Source of the DNA: Bog-756 sp963699345
Lineage (GTDB): Bacteria > Actinomycetota > Acidimicrobiia > Acidimicrobiales > RAAP-2
Assembly: GCA_963699345.1 (NCBI GenBank)
Contig: CAVOTL010000003.1
Location: forward strand, 186,001 to 250,000
Length of the DNA: 64,000 bases
Reading direction: 5' to 3'
Shown: positions 23,400 through 31,355 of the stretch, piece by piece
Layout of the letters: every line of letters starts with the position of its first letter
How positions within the stretch are numbered: the first letter of the stretch is position 1
Notes under the pieces: generated by a model
Database searches by the model: none
What the model was told of the DNA's origin: nothing
What the model saw: only the letters and a program-made list of their open reading frames with translations
Program-made: the position numbers and the translations under genes

Positions 23400-26183
23400 T
23401 CAGTCGCTGCCGTAGAACGGAGCGTCGAAATTGAAGAGCCCTCCGTCCGAGGCGACGAGCCAGTACCCACCGGTGACACCGTCGGCCGCCATGCCGACGA
23501 CCGGCGCATCGAGGGCCGTTCCTCCCATCGAGCCGAGGAAGCGGGCGTCTCCGAACGAGAACACGCCGCCGTCCGACGAGACGAACCAGTAGCCCCCGTC
23601 GTCCGGGGTGGGAGCCATCCCGTTCACGGGTCGGTTCAGGGACATCGCACCCGTGCTCCCGAGGAAGGGGGCACCGAAGGCGAAGATCCCGCCATCGGTC
23701 GCGACCTCCCAGTAGCCACCGGTGGCGAAGTCGGGCGCCATACCGACGATGGGGCGGTTGAGGGACTTCCCTCCCATGGACCCGTGGAACCCGGCGTCCC
23801 CGAAGGCGAAGATCCCACCGTCGGATGCCACCAGCCAGTAGCCCTTGCCGTCCTCCGTCGGGGCGATGTCCACCACGGGAGCGTTCAGGTGCTTTCCACC
23901 CATCGAGCCGTAGAACCCGGCATCCCCGAAGGCGAAGGTGCCGCCGTCGGCCGCCACCAGCCAGTAGCCCCGACCGTCGGGCGTCGCCACGATGTGGGCG
24001 ATGGGGGCGTTGAGCGTCCGGCCCGCCATCGATCCGAAGTCGACGGCGTCACCGTGCGCCGACACTCCCCCCTGGGCGTCGGTCAACCAGTAGCCCCTGC
24101 CGTCGGCGAGGGACGCCATGCCGACGACCGGGGACGGAAGGTTCCCGTTCGTCACCGGGATCGGCACGGGGCCGTAGGTGAACGACGCGTCCTGCGTGCC
24201 GGCTCCGAGGCCACTCGTGGCCCGGACGGTGACGCTGCCGGTGCCGTCGGGGACGACCACGGTGACGGACGTCGCCGTGGAGGAGAGCACCCGGGCCGCC
24301 GTCCCGCCGAACGTGAACGTGGCGTGTTCCAGCCCGAGACCGTGGATGTCGACGTGGGCGCCCTCGTAGCCCGTACCGACCGAGGTCACCTCGGGACACG
24401 AGAGGCCGGCGGCCTCGGGCGATCCCAGACCGGTCGCGGCATCGAATCCGGCCGTGGCCGGGTAGGCGCCACCGTTCGATCCGGTCAGATCGGTGTCACC
24501 GGACGTGACGTCGGTCAGCCCGGCACCGTAGGAACCCTCGGCCGCCAGGGCATAGAGCTCCGGCGCCCATGCGCCCGTGGGCTGGACACATCCGTCGTTC
24601 CTGTCGGCCGCCAGACCGGCCATGAACGGTGCCGCGTAGCTCGTGCCTCCGTACGCCGCCCACCCCCCGTCGGCGTAGACCACCATGCCGATCCCGGCGT
24701 TGGCCGAGATGTCCGGAAGCTCGCGGCAGTACTGACCGCACGTCTGCGCGGTGGGCCAGTAGAGGAGGTCCGGTTCATAGGACGGACGCGACTCGTAACG
24801 CGACAGGCCACCGCCCCCGGCCCCCTCGTCCCCGTAGTCATCCGCGCACGCCGTGCTCTCGTCGTCCTGGCAGTTGTTCCAGGCGACCTCATCGCCGGGT
24901 CCGAACAACGAGGTGCCACCCACCGCCGTGGCCCAGGGGTCCGAGGCGGGGTAGGAGACCTCTTCGGCCGTCGACTGGTCCTGTTCGTAGCACCCCTCCG
25001 ATCCGGAATCGCCGGTGGCCACCAACACGGTCTGTCCCTGGGTCGCCGCCTGCTCCAACAGGCCGGTGTCGGCCCCGATCATTCCGTCGTCGGCGGCCAG
25101 TGGCTCGCACAGGCCCCAGCTCGCGGTGAGCACCTGGGCGGCGTCGGACGAGACCATCGAGCTCCATACGTCGTAGTCACCGGCGGACGTGTCCGGACCT
25201 TCGTAGGAGATCACGGTGGCGCCCGGAGCCTGGGTCGCCGCCTGTTCGATGTCGAGGTCGGCCTCGACCGTGCCCCCACCGCCGACCGCGCCTCCCCCGC
25301 CATCGACCGCGACGGTGTCGACCGGGTTGGTGAGCCCGAAGCAGGACTCGTACGTATCGACGTCGGACGCCGCGTGCGTCGCCAGTTCGTAGACGCCGAT
25401 CGTCTGGCCCTGGCCACCTTGGCCGTCCGCCAGCAGCGACCCCACCCCGTAGGCGGCCCCGAGTTCATCCAGCGTGTAGTAGCCGGGCGCCGCCTCGGCG
25501 AGTGCACCGGCACACGGTGTCACCCCGTCGACGGCCGGTCGCGCCCGGCCCCGGGCCCGGGACGTCGTGGTCTCCCCCCGGGTGACGCCCGGCGACGGAC
25601 TCGACAGGGAATCGAGCCCCAGAATGGCGGCGATCTGACCACCGGCCAGGGACCGGGGGATCAGCGGGGCCCGCTGGGCCAGGTACCCGGTCGACCCGGT
25701 GTCGGCTCGATACGCCGCGAACGACGTACCGAGCGCCGAGGCGATCTGCGCCACCGACCCCGAGACCCGGACCGACGAGCCGGACACCGAGGTGTCGGGC
25801 AGGCCGGCGTCGTGGAGCCACGCCTCGACGGCGTCAATTTCGCCCCGGGACGGCCCGAACAGTTGCGCGAACCGGCCGCGGCCCAGCCACCGGTGGTACC
25901 CGGGGGATCCCGGCGTGTAGAGCGTCCGGAGGAGGGCCTGGAGAGCGACGTCGTTCGACGGCGCCAGCACCACGTCGAGGCTCAGTCGACGGCTCGCCGG
26001 GAGCGGACCCACCTCCCTGCCCCCGTCCGGGGGAACGGAGGTGGCGAGGTCGGCCTGCCTCACCATCGTCGGACCGGCAGCCGCCACGGTCGGGAGGGCG
26101 AGACCGGCACCGACCACGGCTACGGCCGCGGCCGCCCGCCAGAGGCGCCGCACCCTACGGGCCCAGGAGACTGATGCCGGCAT
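23400..26183 (-). CDS. Secreted S53 (sedolisin) peptidase with IPT/TIG-like domain and six-repeat tail
   Basis: The 927-aa protein from the ATG at 26183 has a signal peptide (RRLWRAAAAVAVVGAGLALP, AAA-GP), then an activation prodomain (residues 45-190: LYTPGSPGYHRWLGRGRFAQ). The catalytic domain carries TVEADLDIEQA (Glu and Asp of the Ser-Glu-Asp triad), VLVATGDSGSEG (oxyanion Asp) and YGGTSYAAPFMAGL (nucleophile Ser). About 75 residues of Ig-like IPT/TIG fold follow (TSVTVVVPDGTGSVTVRATS). Then come six about 42-residue repeats of the GYWLVASDGGIFAFGDAGF type. Sedolisins are acid-active secreted endopeptidases that self-cleave their prodomain. The tail probably binds a surface or glycan; that is inference. 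Longer upstream starts would only add Arg-rich sequence. Confidence 0.9.
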   Translation of the reverse strand: MPASVSWARRVRRLWRAAAAVAVVGAGLALPTVAAAGPTMVRQADLATSVPPDGGREVGPLPASRRLSLDVVLAPSNDVALQALLRTLYTPGSPGYHRWLGRGRFAQLFGPSRGEIDAVEAWLHDAGLPDTSVSGSSVRVSGSVAQIASALGTSFAAYRADTGSTGYLAQRAPLIPRSLAGGQIAAILGLDSLSSPSPGVTRGETTTSRARGRARPAVDGVTPCAGALAEAAPGYYTLDELGAAYGVGSLLADGQGGQGQTIGVYELATHAASDVDTYESCFGLTNPVDTVAVDGGGGAVGGGGTVEADLDIEQAATQAPGATVISYEGPDTSAGDYDVWSSMVSSDAAQVLTASWGLCEPLAADDGMIGADTGLLEQAATQGQTVLVATGDSGSEGCYEQDQSTAEEVSYPASDPWATAVGGTSLFGPGDEVAWNNCQDDESTACADDYGDEGAGGGGLSRYESRPSYEPDLLYWPTAQTCGQYCRELPDISANAGIGMVVYADGGWAAYGGTSYAAPFMAGLAADRNDGCVQPTGAWAPELYALAAEGSYGAGLTDVTSGDTDLTGSNGGAYPATAGFDAATGLGSPEAAGLSCPEVTSVGTGYEGAHVDIHGLGLEHATFTFGGTAARVLSSTATSVTVVVPDGTGSVTVRATSGLGAGTQDASFTYGPVPIPVTNGNLPSPVVGMASLADGRGYWLTDAQGGVSAHGDAVDFGSMAGRTLNAPIAHIVATPDGRGYWLVAADGGTFAFGDAGFYGSMGGKHLNAPVVDIAPTEDGKGYWLVASDGGIFAFGDAGFHGSMGGKSLNRPIVGMAPDFATGGYWEVATDGGIFAFGAPFLGSTGAMSLNRPVNGMAPTPDDGGYWFVSSDGGVFSFGDARFLGSMGGTALDAPVVGMAADGVTGGYWLVASDGGLFNFDAPFYGSD
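23403..24134 (-). repeat. Six 42-residue repeats coding for a propeller-like tail
   Basis: Five full units and one shortened last unit encode copies of PVVGMAxTPDGxGYWLVASD-GGIFAFGDAGFxGSMGGxxLN. Period is about 126 bases (one unit is 41 residues). GYW, DGG and F-x-F-G are invariant or nearly so. The repeat type is, to my knowledge, frequent in secreted proteins of Acidimicrobiia. DNA-level identity is moderate, so this is protein repetition rather than recent slippage. Confidence 0.85.
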
Positions 26184-26400
26184 CACCGGGACGACGCCGT
26201 GACCGTCGTCCGGCGCGGGCCGGGGGCCCGGGCGTAGCCGTTGCGGTCGTCCACGGTGTGCCACCTTTCCGCCGAATCTCCGTGCGGCCCGTGTCGCCCG
26301 CACAACGAACTTACACACCGCGCCGGTGGCCGGGCGGCCGGTGCACCGATCAACCGGGTGCGACGCGGGAGCGGGCCGGGACGGAGGGCCGACGGAGCCC

Positions 26401-26406
26401 TACGAT
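26401..26406 (+). promoter_or_regulatory. -10 element of leaderless dehydrogenase gene
   Basis: TACGAT, then GCGGTC, then the ATG at 26413. It lies in the 229-base divergent gap with the S53 protease gene. Confidence 0.5.
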
Positions 26407-26412
26407 GCGGTC

Positions 26413-27663
26413 ATGCGAGCGCTCATGTACGGGGTGGAGCCCGAGGTGCAGCCCATCGGTGAGACGGACAACCGTCTCCTACGCATGCTCACCCGGACGC
26501 CGACGCGGCTCGTCGACATCGACGAGCCGGGATTCCTCCGACCCGACTGGGTGGTGACCCGGCCGAGGCTGGTGGGGATCTGCGGGTCGGAGTCCAAGGC
26601 CGTGTTCCTGGACTACGCCAGCCTCATCGACCCGGCCAGCGCGTCGGGCCCGCAGCAGAATCCGATGAAGAACTTCGTCTCCATGCCCCACGTCATGGGC
26701 CACGAGGTGATCGCGGAGGTGGTCGCCGTCGGCCCCGAGGCGGAGGGGCTCGAGCCGGGGGACCGTGTGGCGCTCAACCCGTGGCTCACGTGTGTGACCC
26801 GGGGGGTCACGCCGCTGTGTCCGGCGTGCGCCGCGGGCGATCTCAGCCAGTGCCACTCGTTCGCGAAGGGCCCGTTCGCCCCGGGCATCCACATCGGCAT
26901 GTGCGCGGACGTCAGTGGGGGGTTCGCGGATCTCATGCCCGCGCACGACTCGATGCTCTTCAAGGTGCCGGACCACCTGAGCGACGAGCAGGTGGTCACG
27001 GCCGACCCGTTCGCCGTGTCCCTCCATGCGGTGACCCGCCATCCGCCGCCGCCGGGCGGGCAGGTGCTCGTCTACGGCGCCGGTGCGCTGGGACAGTGCG
27101 CGGTCGCCATCCTGCGGGCCCTGTATCCGACCGTCGAGGTGATGGTCGTCGCCCGGTTCGATGCCCAACGCCGGCTGGCCGAGGCGTTCGGGGCGTCGGT
27201 GGTGGACCCCGAGCCGCGCCTCGATCTCATCGAGCGGGTGGCGGAGTGGTCCGGCGGGGTGCTGCAGCCGGCCGACGGACTCCCCATGGCGTTCCCGGGC
27301 GGCATCGACGTGGTCTACGACACGATCGGGGCCGCCGAGACGCTCGAGGTCGGCTGCCGCGTGCTGCGCGCCCGAGGCTCGCTCGTCAAGCTGGGCATGC
27401 ACGGGGCCGCCAAATGGGACGACACGCCGGTGTACTCCAAGGAGATCTACTACACCGGCTCCAACGCCTTCGGGATCGAGGAGGTCGAGGGTGTCCGTCA
27501 GCACGGCATCGCCCACTTCCTCGACATGGTCGGATCCGGCCGGATCGACCTGACGCCCATGCTCACCCACACGTTCCGCCTCGACGAATGGCGGGACGCC
27601 TTCGCGGTGCTGGCCGACCAGGGGTCGTCGGGGGCCATCAAGGTCGCCATCGACAGCCGGTAG
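26413..27663 (+). CDS. Zinc-binding medium-chain dehydrogenase
   Basis: The 416-aa MDR-superfamily protein has LVGICGSESKAVFL (catalytic zinc Cys), MPHVMGHEVIAEVVAVG (GHE motif), a lobe with spaced Cys (LCPACAAGDLSQC) and a Rossmann motif VLVYGAGALGQCAVAI. The structural-zinc loop has three close Cys plus one upstream (WLTCVTRGVTPLC). The substrate cannot be read. It lies end to end (42 bases) with a second enzyme of the same superfamily on the other strand; both share MRA starts, GICGS and GHE, suggesting an old duplication. A leaderless mRNA is predicted. Confidence 0.88.
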   Translation: MRALMYGVEPEVQPIGETDNRLLRMLTRTPTRLVDIDEPGFLRPDWVVTRPRLVGICGSESKAVFLDYASLIDPASASGPQQNPMKNFVSMPHVMGHEVIAEVVAVGPEAEGLEPGDRVALNPWLTCVTRGVTPLCPACAAGDLSQCHSFAKGPFAPGIHIGMCADVSGGFADLMPAHDSMLFKVPDHLSDEQVVTADPFAVSLHAVTRHPPPPGGQVLVYGAGALGQCAVAILRALYPTVEVMVVARFDAQRRLAEAFGASVVDPEPRLDLIERVAEWSGGVLQPADGLPMAFPGGIDVVYDTIGAAETLEVGCRVLRARGSLVKLGMHGAAKWDDTPVYSKEIYYTGSNAFGIEEVEGVRQHGIAHFLDMVGSGRIDLTPMLTHTFRLDEWRDAFAVLADQGSSGAIKVAIDSR

Positions 27664-27705
27664 CCGCCGGCGGCAGCGGACGATCCCGGGGTCCGCGGTC
27701 GGCGG

Positions 27706-28890
27706 TCAACCGTTCGGCCGGAAGACCACCTTCATCGCCCGGCTGGTGTCCTTGTCGAGACCGGCCCGGACGGCGTCGCGGAGGCCCTCGAGGGGGAACT
27801 CGTGCGTGACCAGCACGTCAGGTGGGAACGTACGCTGGGCCAGCACGGCGAGGGCGGCGTCGATGGAGTGATCGAGGCCTCCGGGCGCCCGGCCGATCGC
27901 CGACGACGGGTGCGAGCCGTGGTCGACCGAGCCCACCACCACGAGCTGCTTGTACCAGATCGGGGTCAGGTCGATCGCCGCGATGCCCCCCGCCCCCAAG
28001 GTGAGCACCGTGCCCCGATGGTCGGCGGCCCGCAGCGCGTCGGTCACCGCGCCGGGGCTCCCGGCGGCCTCGATGACGTAGGGGAACCCGCCCATCAGCA
28101 TCCGGTCGTCGCCGCCGCCGACGGCGCGGCCACCGGTCAGGCCGGCCAACTCCTCGAACGCCTCAGCACCCGATCCCAGCACGATGGTGGCCGCCCCGCA
28201 CACCCCGGCCGCCTCCGCCTGATGGGGATAGCGCGCCAGGACCGTCACCGGGTTGTCCGGGAACGCGGCCCGCACGGCCACCAGGGCGGTGAGTCCGATG
28301 ATGCCACCCCCGACGACGAGGATCGGGACTCCCTCGTCCGGCGGGCGGTGGGCGAGGCCGTGCAGGGCGATCGATACCGGCTCGTGGAGGGCGGCCACCT
28401 TTCCGGGCACGCCGTCCGGGATCGGATGCAGCATGGACGGGTGCCCCAGGACCTGCTCCGCCCACCCGGCCCCGAGCCCCCGCGTGAACCCGAGCGACCG
28501 TCCACCCGTCATCACGTGGCTGTCGAACCGCAGGCAGCTCGACGCCCATCCCCGGGCACAGTTGACGCACGGCGGGTCGATGCCCCGGGGGAGGCAGGGG
28601 ATGATCGGGTCGACCGCCACCCGCGCACCCACGGCGAAGGGACAGTCGTCACCGGTCTCGATGATCGTCCCGGCGATCTCGTGGCCCAGCTCGAAGGGGA
28701 AGTCGGCGATACCCGCCAGGGTCGGCGAGCCCCCGACGACCGGGGCGAAGAGATGAAGATCGCTGCCGCAGATGCCGCCGACGTCGACCGCCACCCGGGC
28801 CCATTCGCCGGTGGGGAGTACGGGCTCGCCCACGTCCACCAGCGAGGCGGGAAAGTCGGCGTCGGCGAAGTCGTAACGAACGGCCCTCAT
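27706..28890 (-). CDS. Zinc-binding medium-chain dehydrogenase (paralogue)
   Basis: The 394-aa protein from the ATG at 28890 contains DVGGICGSDLHLFAPVVGGS (catalytic Cys), FPFELGHEIAGTIIETGDDC (GHE), an extra Cys cluster (IIPCLPRGIDPPCVNCARGW) and ILVVGGGIIGLTALVAVRAA (NAD(P) site). GICGSDLH is the canonical MDR form, making this the better-conserved member of the convergent pair. An upstream in-frame GTG at 28914 is possible; the ATG matches the start of the paralogue (MRA). A sugar-alcohol, alcohol or threonine-type dehydrogenase is likely, but no substrate can be assigned. Confidence 0.87.
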   Translation of the reverse strand: MRAVRYDFADADFPASLVDVGEPVLPTGEWARVAVDVGGICGSDLHLFAPVVGGSPTLAGIADFPFELGHEIAGTIIETGDDCPFAVGARVAVDPIIPCLPRGIDPPCVNCARGWASSCLRFDSHVMTGGRSLGFTRGLGAGWAEQVLGHPSMLHPIPDGVPGKVAALHEPVSIALHGLAHRPPDEGVPILVVGGGIIGLTALVAVRAAFPDNPVTVLARYPHQAEAAGVCGAATIVLGSGAEAFEELAGLTGGRAVGGGDDRMLMGGFPYVIEAAGSPGAVTDALRAADHRGTVLTLGAGGIAAIDLTPIWYKQLVVVGSVDHGSHPSSAIGRAPGGLDHSIDAALAVLAQRTFPPDVLVTHEFPLEGLRDAVRAGLDKDTSRAMKVVFRPNG

Positions 28891-28994
28891 GCCCCTGGAG
28901 TCTGCCGCATCCACCCGCCGCTGGCCGGGGTGTCGACCAGCACACCCGGCCCTGGTTGTCCGATACTGGGTGACGACCGGAACCGGAGGGTGCC

Positions 28995-29363
28995 ATGTCC
29001 GTCCAGCTCGACCACACCATCGTTCCCGTCCGGGACAAGGCGGCCTCCGCCGCGTTCCTCGCCGACATCCTGGGGCTCGGTCCCCCGAAGGCGTTCGGGC
29101 CGTTCGTCTGCGTCGAGACCGCCAACGGCGTGAGCCTCGACTACGACGACCGCGGGACTCCCGAACGGCACCACTACGCCTTCCTGGTCAGCGAAGAGGA
29201 GTTCGATGCCATCTTCGCCCGGGTGACCGCACGGGGACTCCCGTACTGGGCCGACCCCGGACACACCCAGGAGGGCCGGATCAACCACCACGGACGCGGC
29301 TTCTACTTCGAGGACCCCTCCGGCCACAACATGGAAGTCCTCACGCGGCCCTACGGGAGCTGA
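28995..29363 (+). CDS. VOC-superfamily (glyoxalase/dioxygenase-fold) protein
   Basis: The 122-aa protein is a single pair of beta-alpha-beta-beta-beta units. It begins VQLDHTIVPVRDKAASAAFL with the first metal His, has HHYAFLVSEEEFDAIFARV in the second module (His) and ends GRGFYFEDPSGHNMEVLTRP, carrying the closing Glu. This matches glyoxalase, fosfomycin-resistance and extradiol-dioxygenase-like proteins, which bind a divalent metal. Specific chemistry is unknown. GGAGGG lies 5 bases before the ATG. The gene is divergent from the dehydrogenase at 28890. Confidence 0.85.
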   Translation: MSVQLDHTIVPVRDKAASAAFLADILGLGPPKAFGPFVCVETANGVSLDYDDRGTPERHHYAFLVSEEEFDAIFARVTARGLPYWADPGHTQEGRINHHGRGFYFEDPSGHNMEVLTRPYGS

Positions 29364-29523
29364 CCTCGAGCCACCGCTCCCCCCGCCTGGTCCCGGTTCA
29401 GACGGAGACCGAGGTGAAGTCACCCGTCCACCGCAGGTCCTGCCGGCGGCCCGGACCGTGGACCGGCGGACACGGTGCGGTCGGACCCACCTCCGCCGGA
29501 GGATCCCGTGGGAGTATCTTCGG

Positions 29524-30330
29524 GTGCCGGACCGACCCCTCCCCGTCTCGTGGATGTGCGACATGGACGGGGTGCTGGTCCACGAAGGCCAGTTGGTCCC
29601 CGGGGCCGACGCGTTCCTGGGAGCGCTGACGGCGGGTGGACTCCCCTTCCTGGTCCTGACCAACAACTCGATCTACAGCGCCCGCGACCTCTCGGCCCGG
29701 CTCGCCAACCTCGGACTCGACGTGCCGGCCGAGTCCATCTGGACGTCGGCCGAGGCCACCGCCGCCTTCCTCGACTCCCAGCGCCCGAACGGCACCGCCT
29801 TCGTCGTCGGCGAGGCGGGACTCACCTCCGCGCTGCACGAGGCCGGCTACGTACTGACCGACCAGCGACCTGACTACGTCGTCCTGGGCGAGACCCGGAC
29901 GTACAGCTTCGAGGCCATCACCCGGGCCATCCGGCTCGTCGACGACGGCGCCCGGTTCATCGCCACCAACCCGGACGCCACCGGGCCCTCGCTCGACGGC
30001 ATCCTCCCGGCCACGGGGTCGGTGGCCGCGCTGATCGAGCGGGCCACCGGCGTGTCGCCGTACTTCATCGGGAAGCCGAACCCTCTGATGATGCGGGAGG
30101 CACTCAACTCGCTGGGAGCGCACTCGGAGACGACGGTGATGGTCGGTGACCGCATGGACACCGACGTCGTAGCCGGCATCGAGGCCGGCCTCTCCACCAT
30201 CCTGGTGCTGAGTGGTGTCACGGACGCGTCGGACATCGACCGCTTCCCCTACCGCCCGGGACGGATCGTCGACTCGGTGGCAGACCTCGTCGACGAGGTC
30301 ACCCGCGGCCACCCGACGCCCCCGGCCTGA
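29524..30330 (+). CDS. HAD-superfamily phosphatase, NagD-like
   Basis: The 268-aa HAD type IIA enzyme has motif I WMCDMDGVLVHEG (DxD nucleophile), motif II VLTNNS, a C2-type cap in the middle (EYVVLGETRTYSFEAITRA region) and motifs III/IV in YFIGKPNPLMMREALNSLG and TVMVGDRMDTDVVAGIEAGL. Relatives are nucleotide, sugar-phosphate or 4-nitrophenyl phosphatases. I prefer the GTG at 29524, five residues before motif I's strand, over an upstream ATG that adds only Arg-rich sequence. TATCTT lies 3 bases before it, slightly too close for a leaderless start. Confidence 0.88.
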   Translation: MPDRPLPVSWMCDMDGVLVHEGQLVPGADAFLGALTAGGLPFLVLTNNSIYSARDLSARLANLGLDVPAESIWTSAEATAAFLDSQRPNGTAFVVGEAGLTSALHEAGYVLTDQRPDYVVLGETRTYSFEAITRAIRLVDDGARFIATNPDATGPSLDGILPATGSVAALIERATGVSPYFIGKPNPLMMREALNSLGAHSETTVMVGDRMDTDVVAGIEAGLSTILVLSGVTDASDIDRFPYRPGRIVDSVADLVDEVTRGHPTPPA

Positions 30331-30370
30331 CGGCTGACCCGTCGAGGGGCGGTGTCCCGGCAGTCAGCCG
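30331..30370. terminator. Bidirectional hairpin embracing a stop codon
   Basis: CGGCTGAC (30331-30338) and GTCAGCCG (30363-30370) are perfect 8-bp arms around 24 bases. The right arm contains the stop of the convergent minus-strand gene and the left starts right after the phosphatase stop. Same geometry as the hairpin at 19323-19362. Confidence 0.6.
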
Positions 30371-30741
30371 ACCCGTCGTTCGGCGCTCGTCGACGTCGAC
30401 GTCGACCGGATCCCGTCGTCCGACGTGGCGGGCGCCGATCCGAGGTGCCGACGGATGGCGACCACCATCGTGTCGACGGCGTCCAGGTCGACCTCGGTGG
30501 ACCACATCCCACAGGTGCAGTCGCAACGGATGGCTCCGTCGTCCACGGCCATGCGGATCTCGTGGTCGACCTCCCGGTCGGCGGCCGCCGGGGATCCCGC
30601 CTCCGTGACCACCCGGTGGGCACCGGTCGGCCCGGGCAGTCCGTGGGTGAGGCGGAACTGGTCAGCCAGGCCCGGGTCGATGCCGTCGAGTGCGGCAGCC
30701 GCCTCGTCCAGCACGAGGAACCGTTCACCCATCCTGCTCAT
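30364..30741 (-). CDS. Hypothetical protein with CxCxxC motif
   Basis: The 125-aa product is not recognised. The ATG at 30741 has a strong Shine-Dalgarno (GAGGAGG, 4-base spacer). The first 60 residues are mixed helix (ERFLVLDEAAAALDGIDPGL). A central RCDCTCGMWSTEVDLDAVDT holds three Cys that could bind a metal or form a disulfide. The tail is Ser/Thr-rich (STSTSTSAERRVG) and probably disordered. The ORF lies upstream of the ku region but in the opposite direction to ku, so any link is only positional. Confidence 0.6.
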   Translation of the reverse strand: MSRMGERFLVLDEAAAALDGIDPGLADQFRLTHGLPGPTGAHRVVTEAGSPAAADREVDHEIRMAVDDGAIRCDCTCGMWSTEVDLDAVDTMVVAIRRHLGSAPATSDDGIRSTSTSTSAERRVG

Positions 30742-30876
30742 GCAGCCTCCTCGGATGCCCGGACACAGCCGGAGTAGCGCACTCCAAGTTATCCGGGGGT
30801 CACCACCGGTATCTACCCCCGATCGCGCCGCCGCATGCCGACGGGCGGCGAGGTGCTGGGCGCGGAACGGCGGGGA

Positions 30877-31287
30877 CTACGAGGTACGGAGCTGCCGGCG
30901 GTCGACGCCGGTCCTACGGACCTGGTGGACGACCGGGTGGGCCCCCGCCCGCTCGACGACGGACTGAGCGTCGCAGTGGCCGAGGGCCGCGGCCCGTTCT
31001 ACGAGGTTCCCCAGGTAGACAGCCATGTTCAGGAGTGCCAGCCGCTCGTCACGCCCTCCGAAGGGGACCGGTTCGGTGGAGGAGTCCATGTCCGCCACCT
31101 CGAGGATGGCCCGGCGGATCGCCCACAGCTGGGAGAGCGCGTCGTCCGGCTCGATATCACTCGCCTGCAGGTGGGCCGACAACCCCAGTTCCAGGGCCAG
31201 ATCGGGCTGGGTCATGCCCGCCGGGACCAGTGCGGGCAGGCTGGCCAGCACGGCGGGAGCGAACTCCGGGGTCTCGGTCGTGGTCAC
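30877..31287 (-). CDS. Hypothetical protein divergent from ku
   Basis: The 136-aa product starts at GTG 31287. Residues 1-110 are mostly amphipathic helix (FAPAVLASLPALVPAGMTQP, DALSQLWAIRRAILEVADMD, RLALLNMAVYLGNLVERAAA); the last 25 residues are basic. No family is recognised. It shares a 68-base, nearly symmetric promoter region with ku, and both starts lie 7 bases after a TAACA -10 box. The protein may therefore be co-expressed with ku. A role in end joining is speculation. Confidence 0.55.
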   Translation of the reverse strand: MTTTETPEFAPAVLASLPALVPAGMTQPDLALELGLSAHLQASDIEPDDALSQLWAIRRAILEVADMDSSTEPVPFGGRDERLALLNMAVYLGNLVERAAALGHCDAQSVVERAGAHPVVHQVRRTGVDRRQLRTS

Positions 31288-31294
31288 CAGGCCA

Positions 31295-31348
31295 GTGTTA
31301 CCAATGGGTGTATCAGGGGTGGTGGATGGCCCCTGACCTGGGTAACAA
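31295..31348. promoter_or_regulatory. Symmetric divergent leaderless promoters with inverted repeats, ku region
   Basis: GTTACC (31297-31302) and GGTAAC (31341-31346) are inverted copies that form the core of two outward-facing -10 boxes: TAACAC 7 bases before the minus-strand GTG (31287) and TAACAA 7 bases before the ku ATG (31356). Between them TCAGGGG (31313-31319) and CCCCTGA (31330-31336) form a perfect 7-bp inverted repeat with a 10-base spacer, a plausible operator placed to control both genes. Confidence 0.5.
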
Positions 31349-31355
31349 TAAGAGC

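Noticed and set aside
23400..24140. Regular about 126-base repeats that could suggest a CRISPR or satellite
   Set aside because: Repeats are coding, in frame, vary at third positions and specify a 42-residue protein unit; there are no identical short repeats with unique spacers.
23784..26174. 796-codon open frame on the plus strand
   Set aside because: It is the antisense shadow of the S53 protease gene; low-complexity Arg/Gly/Val sequence.
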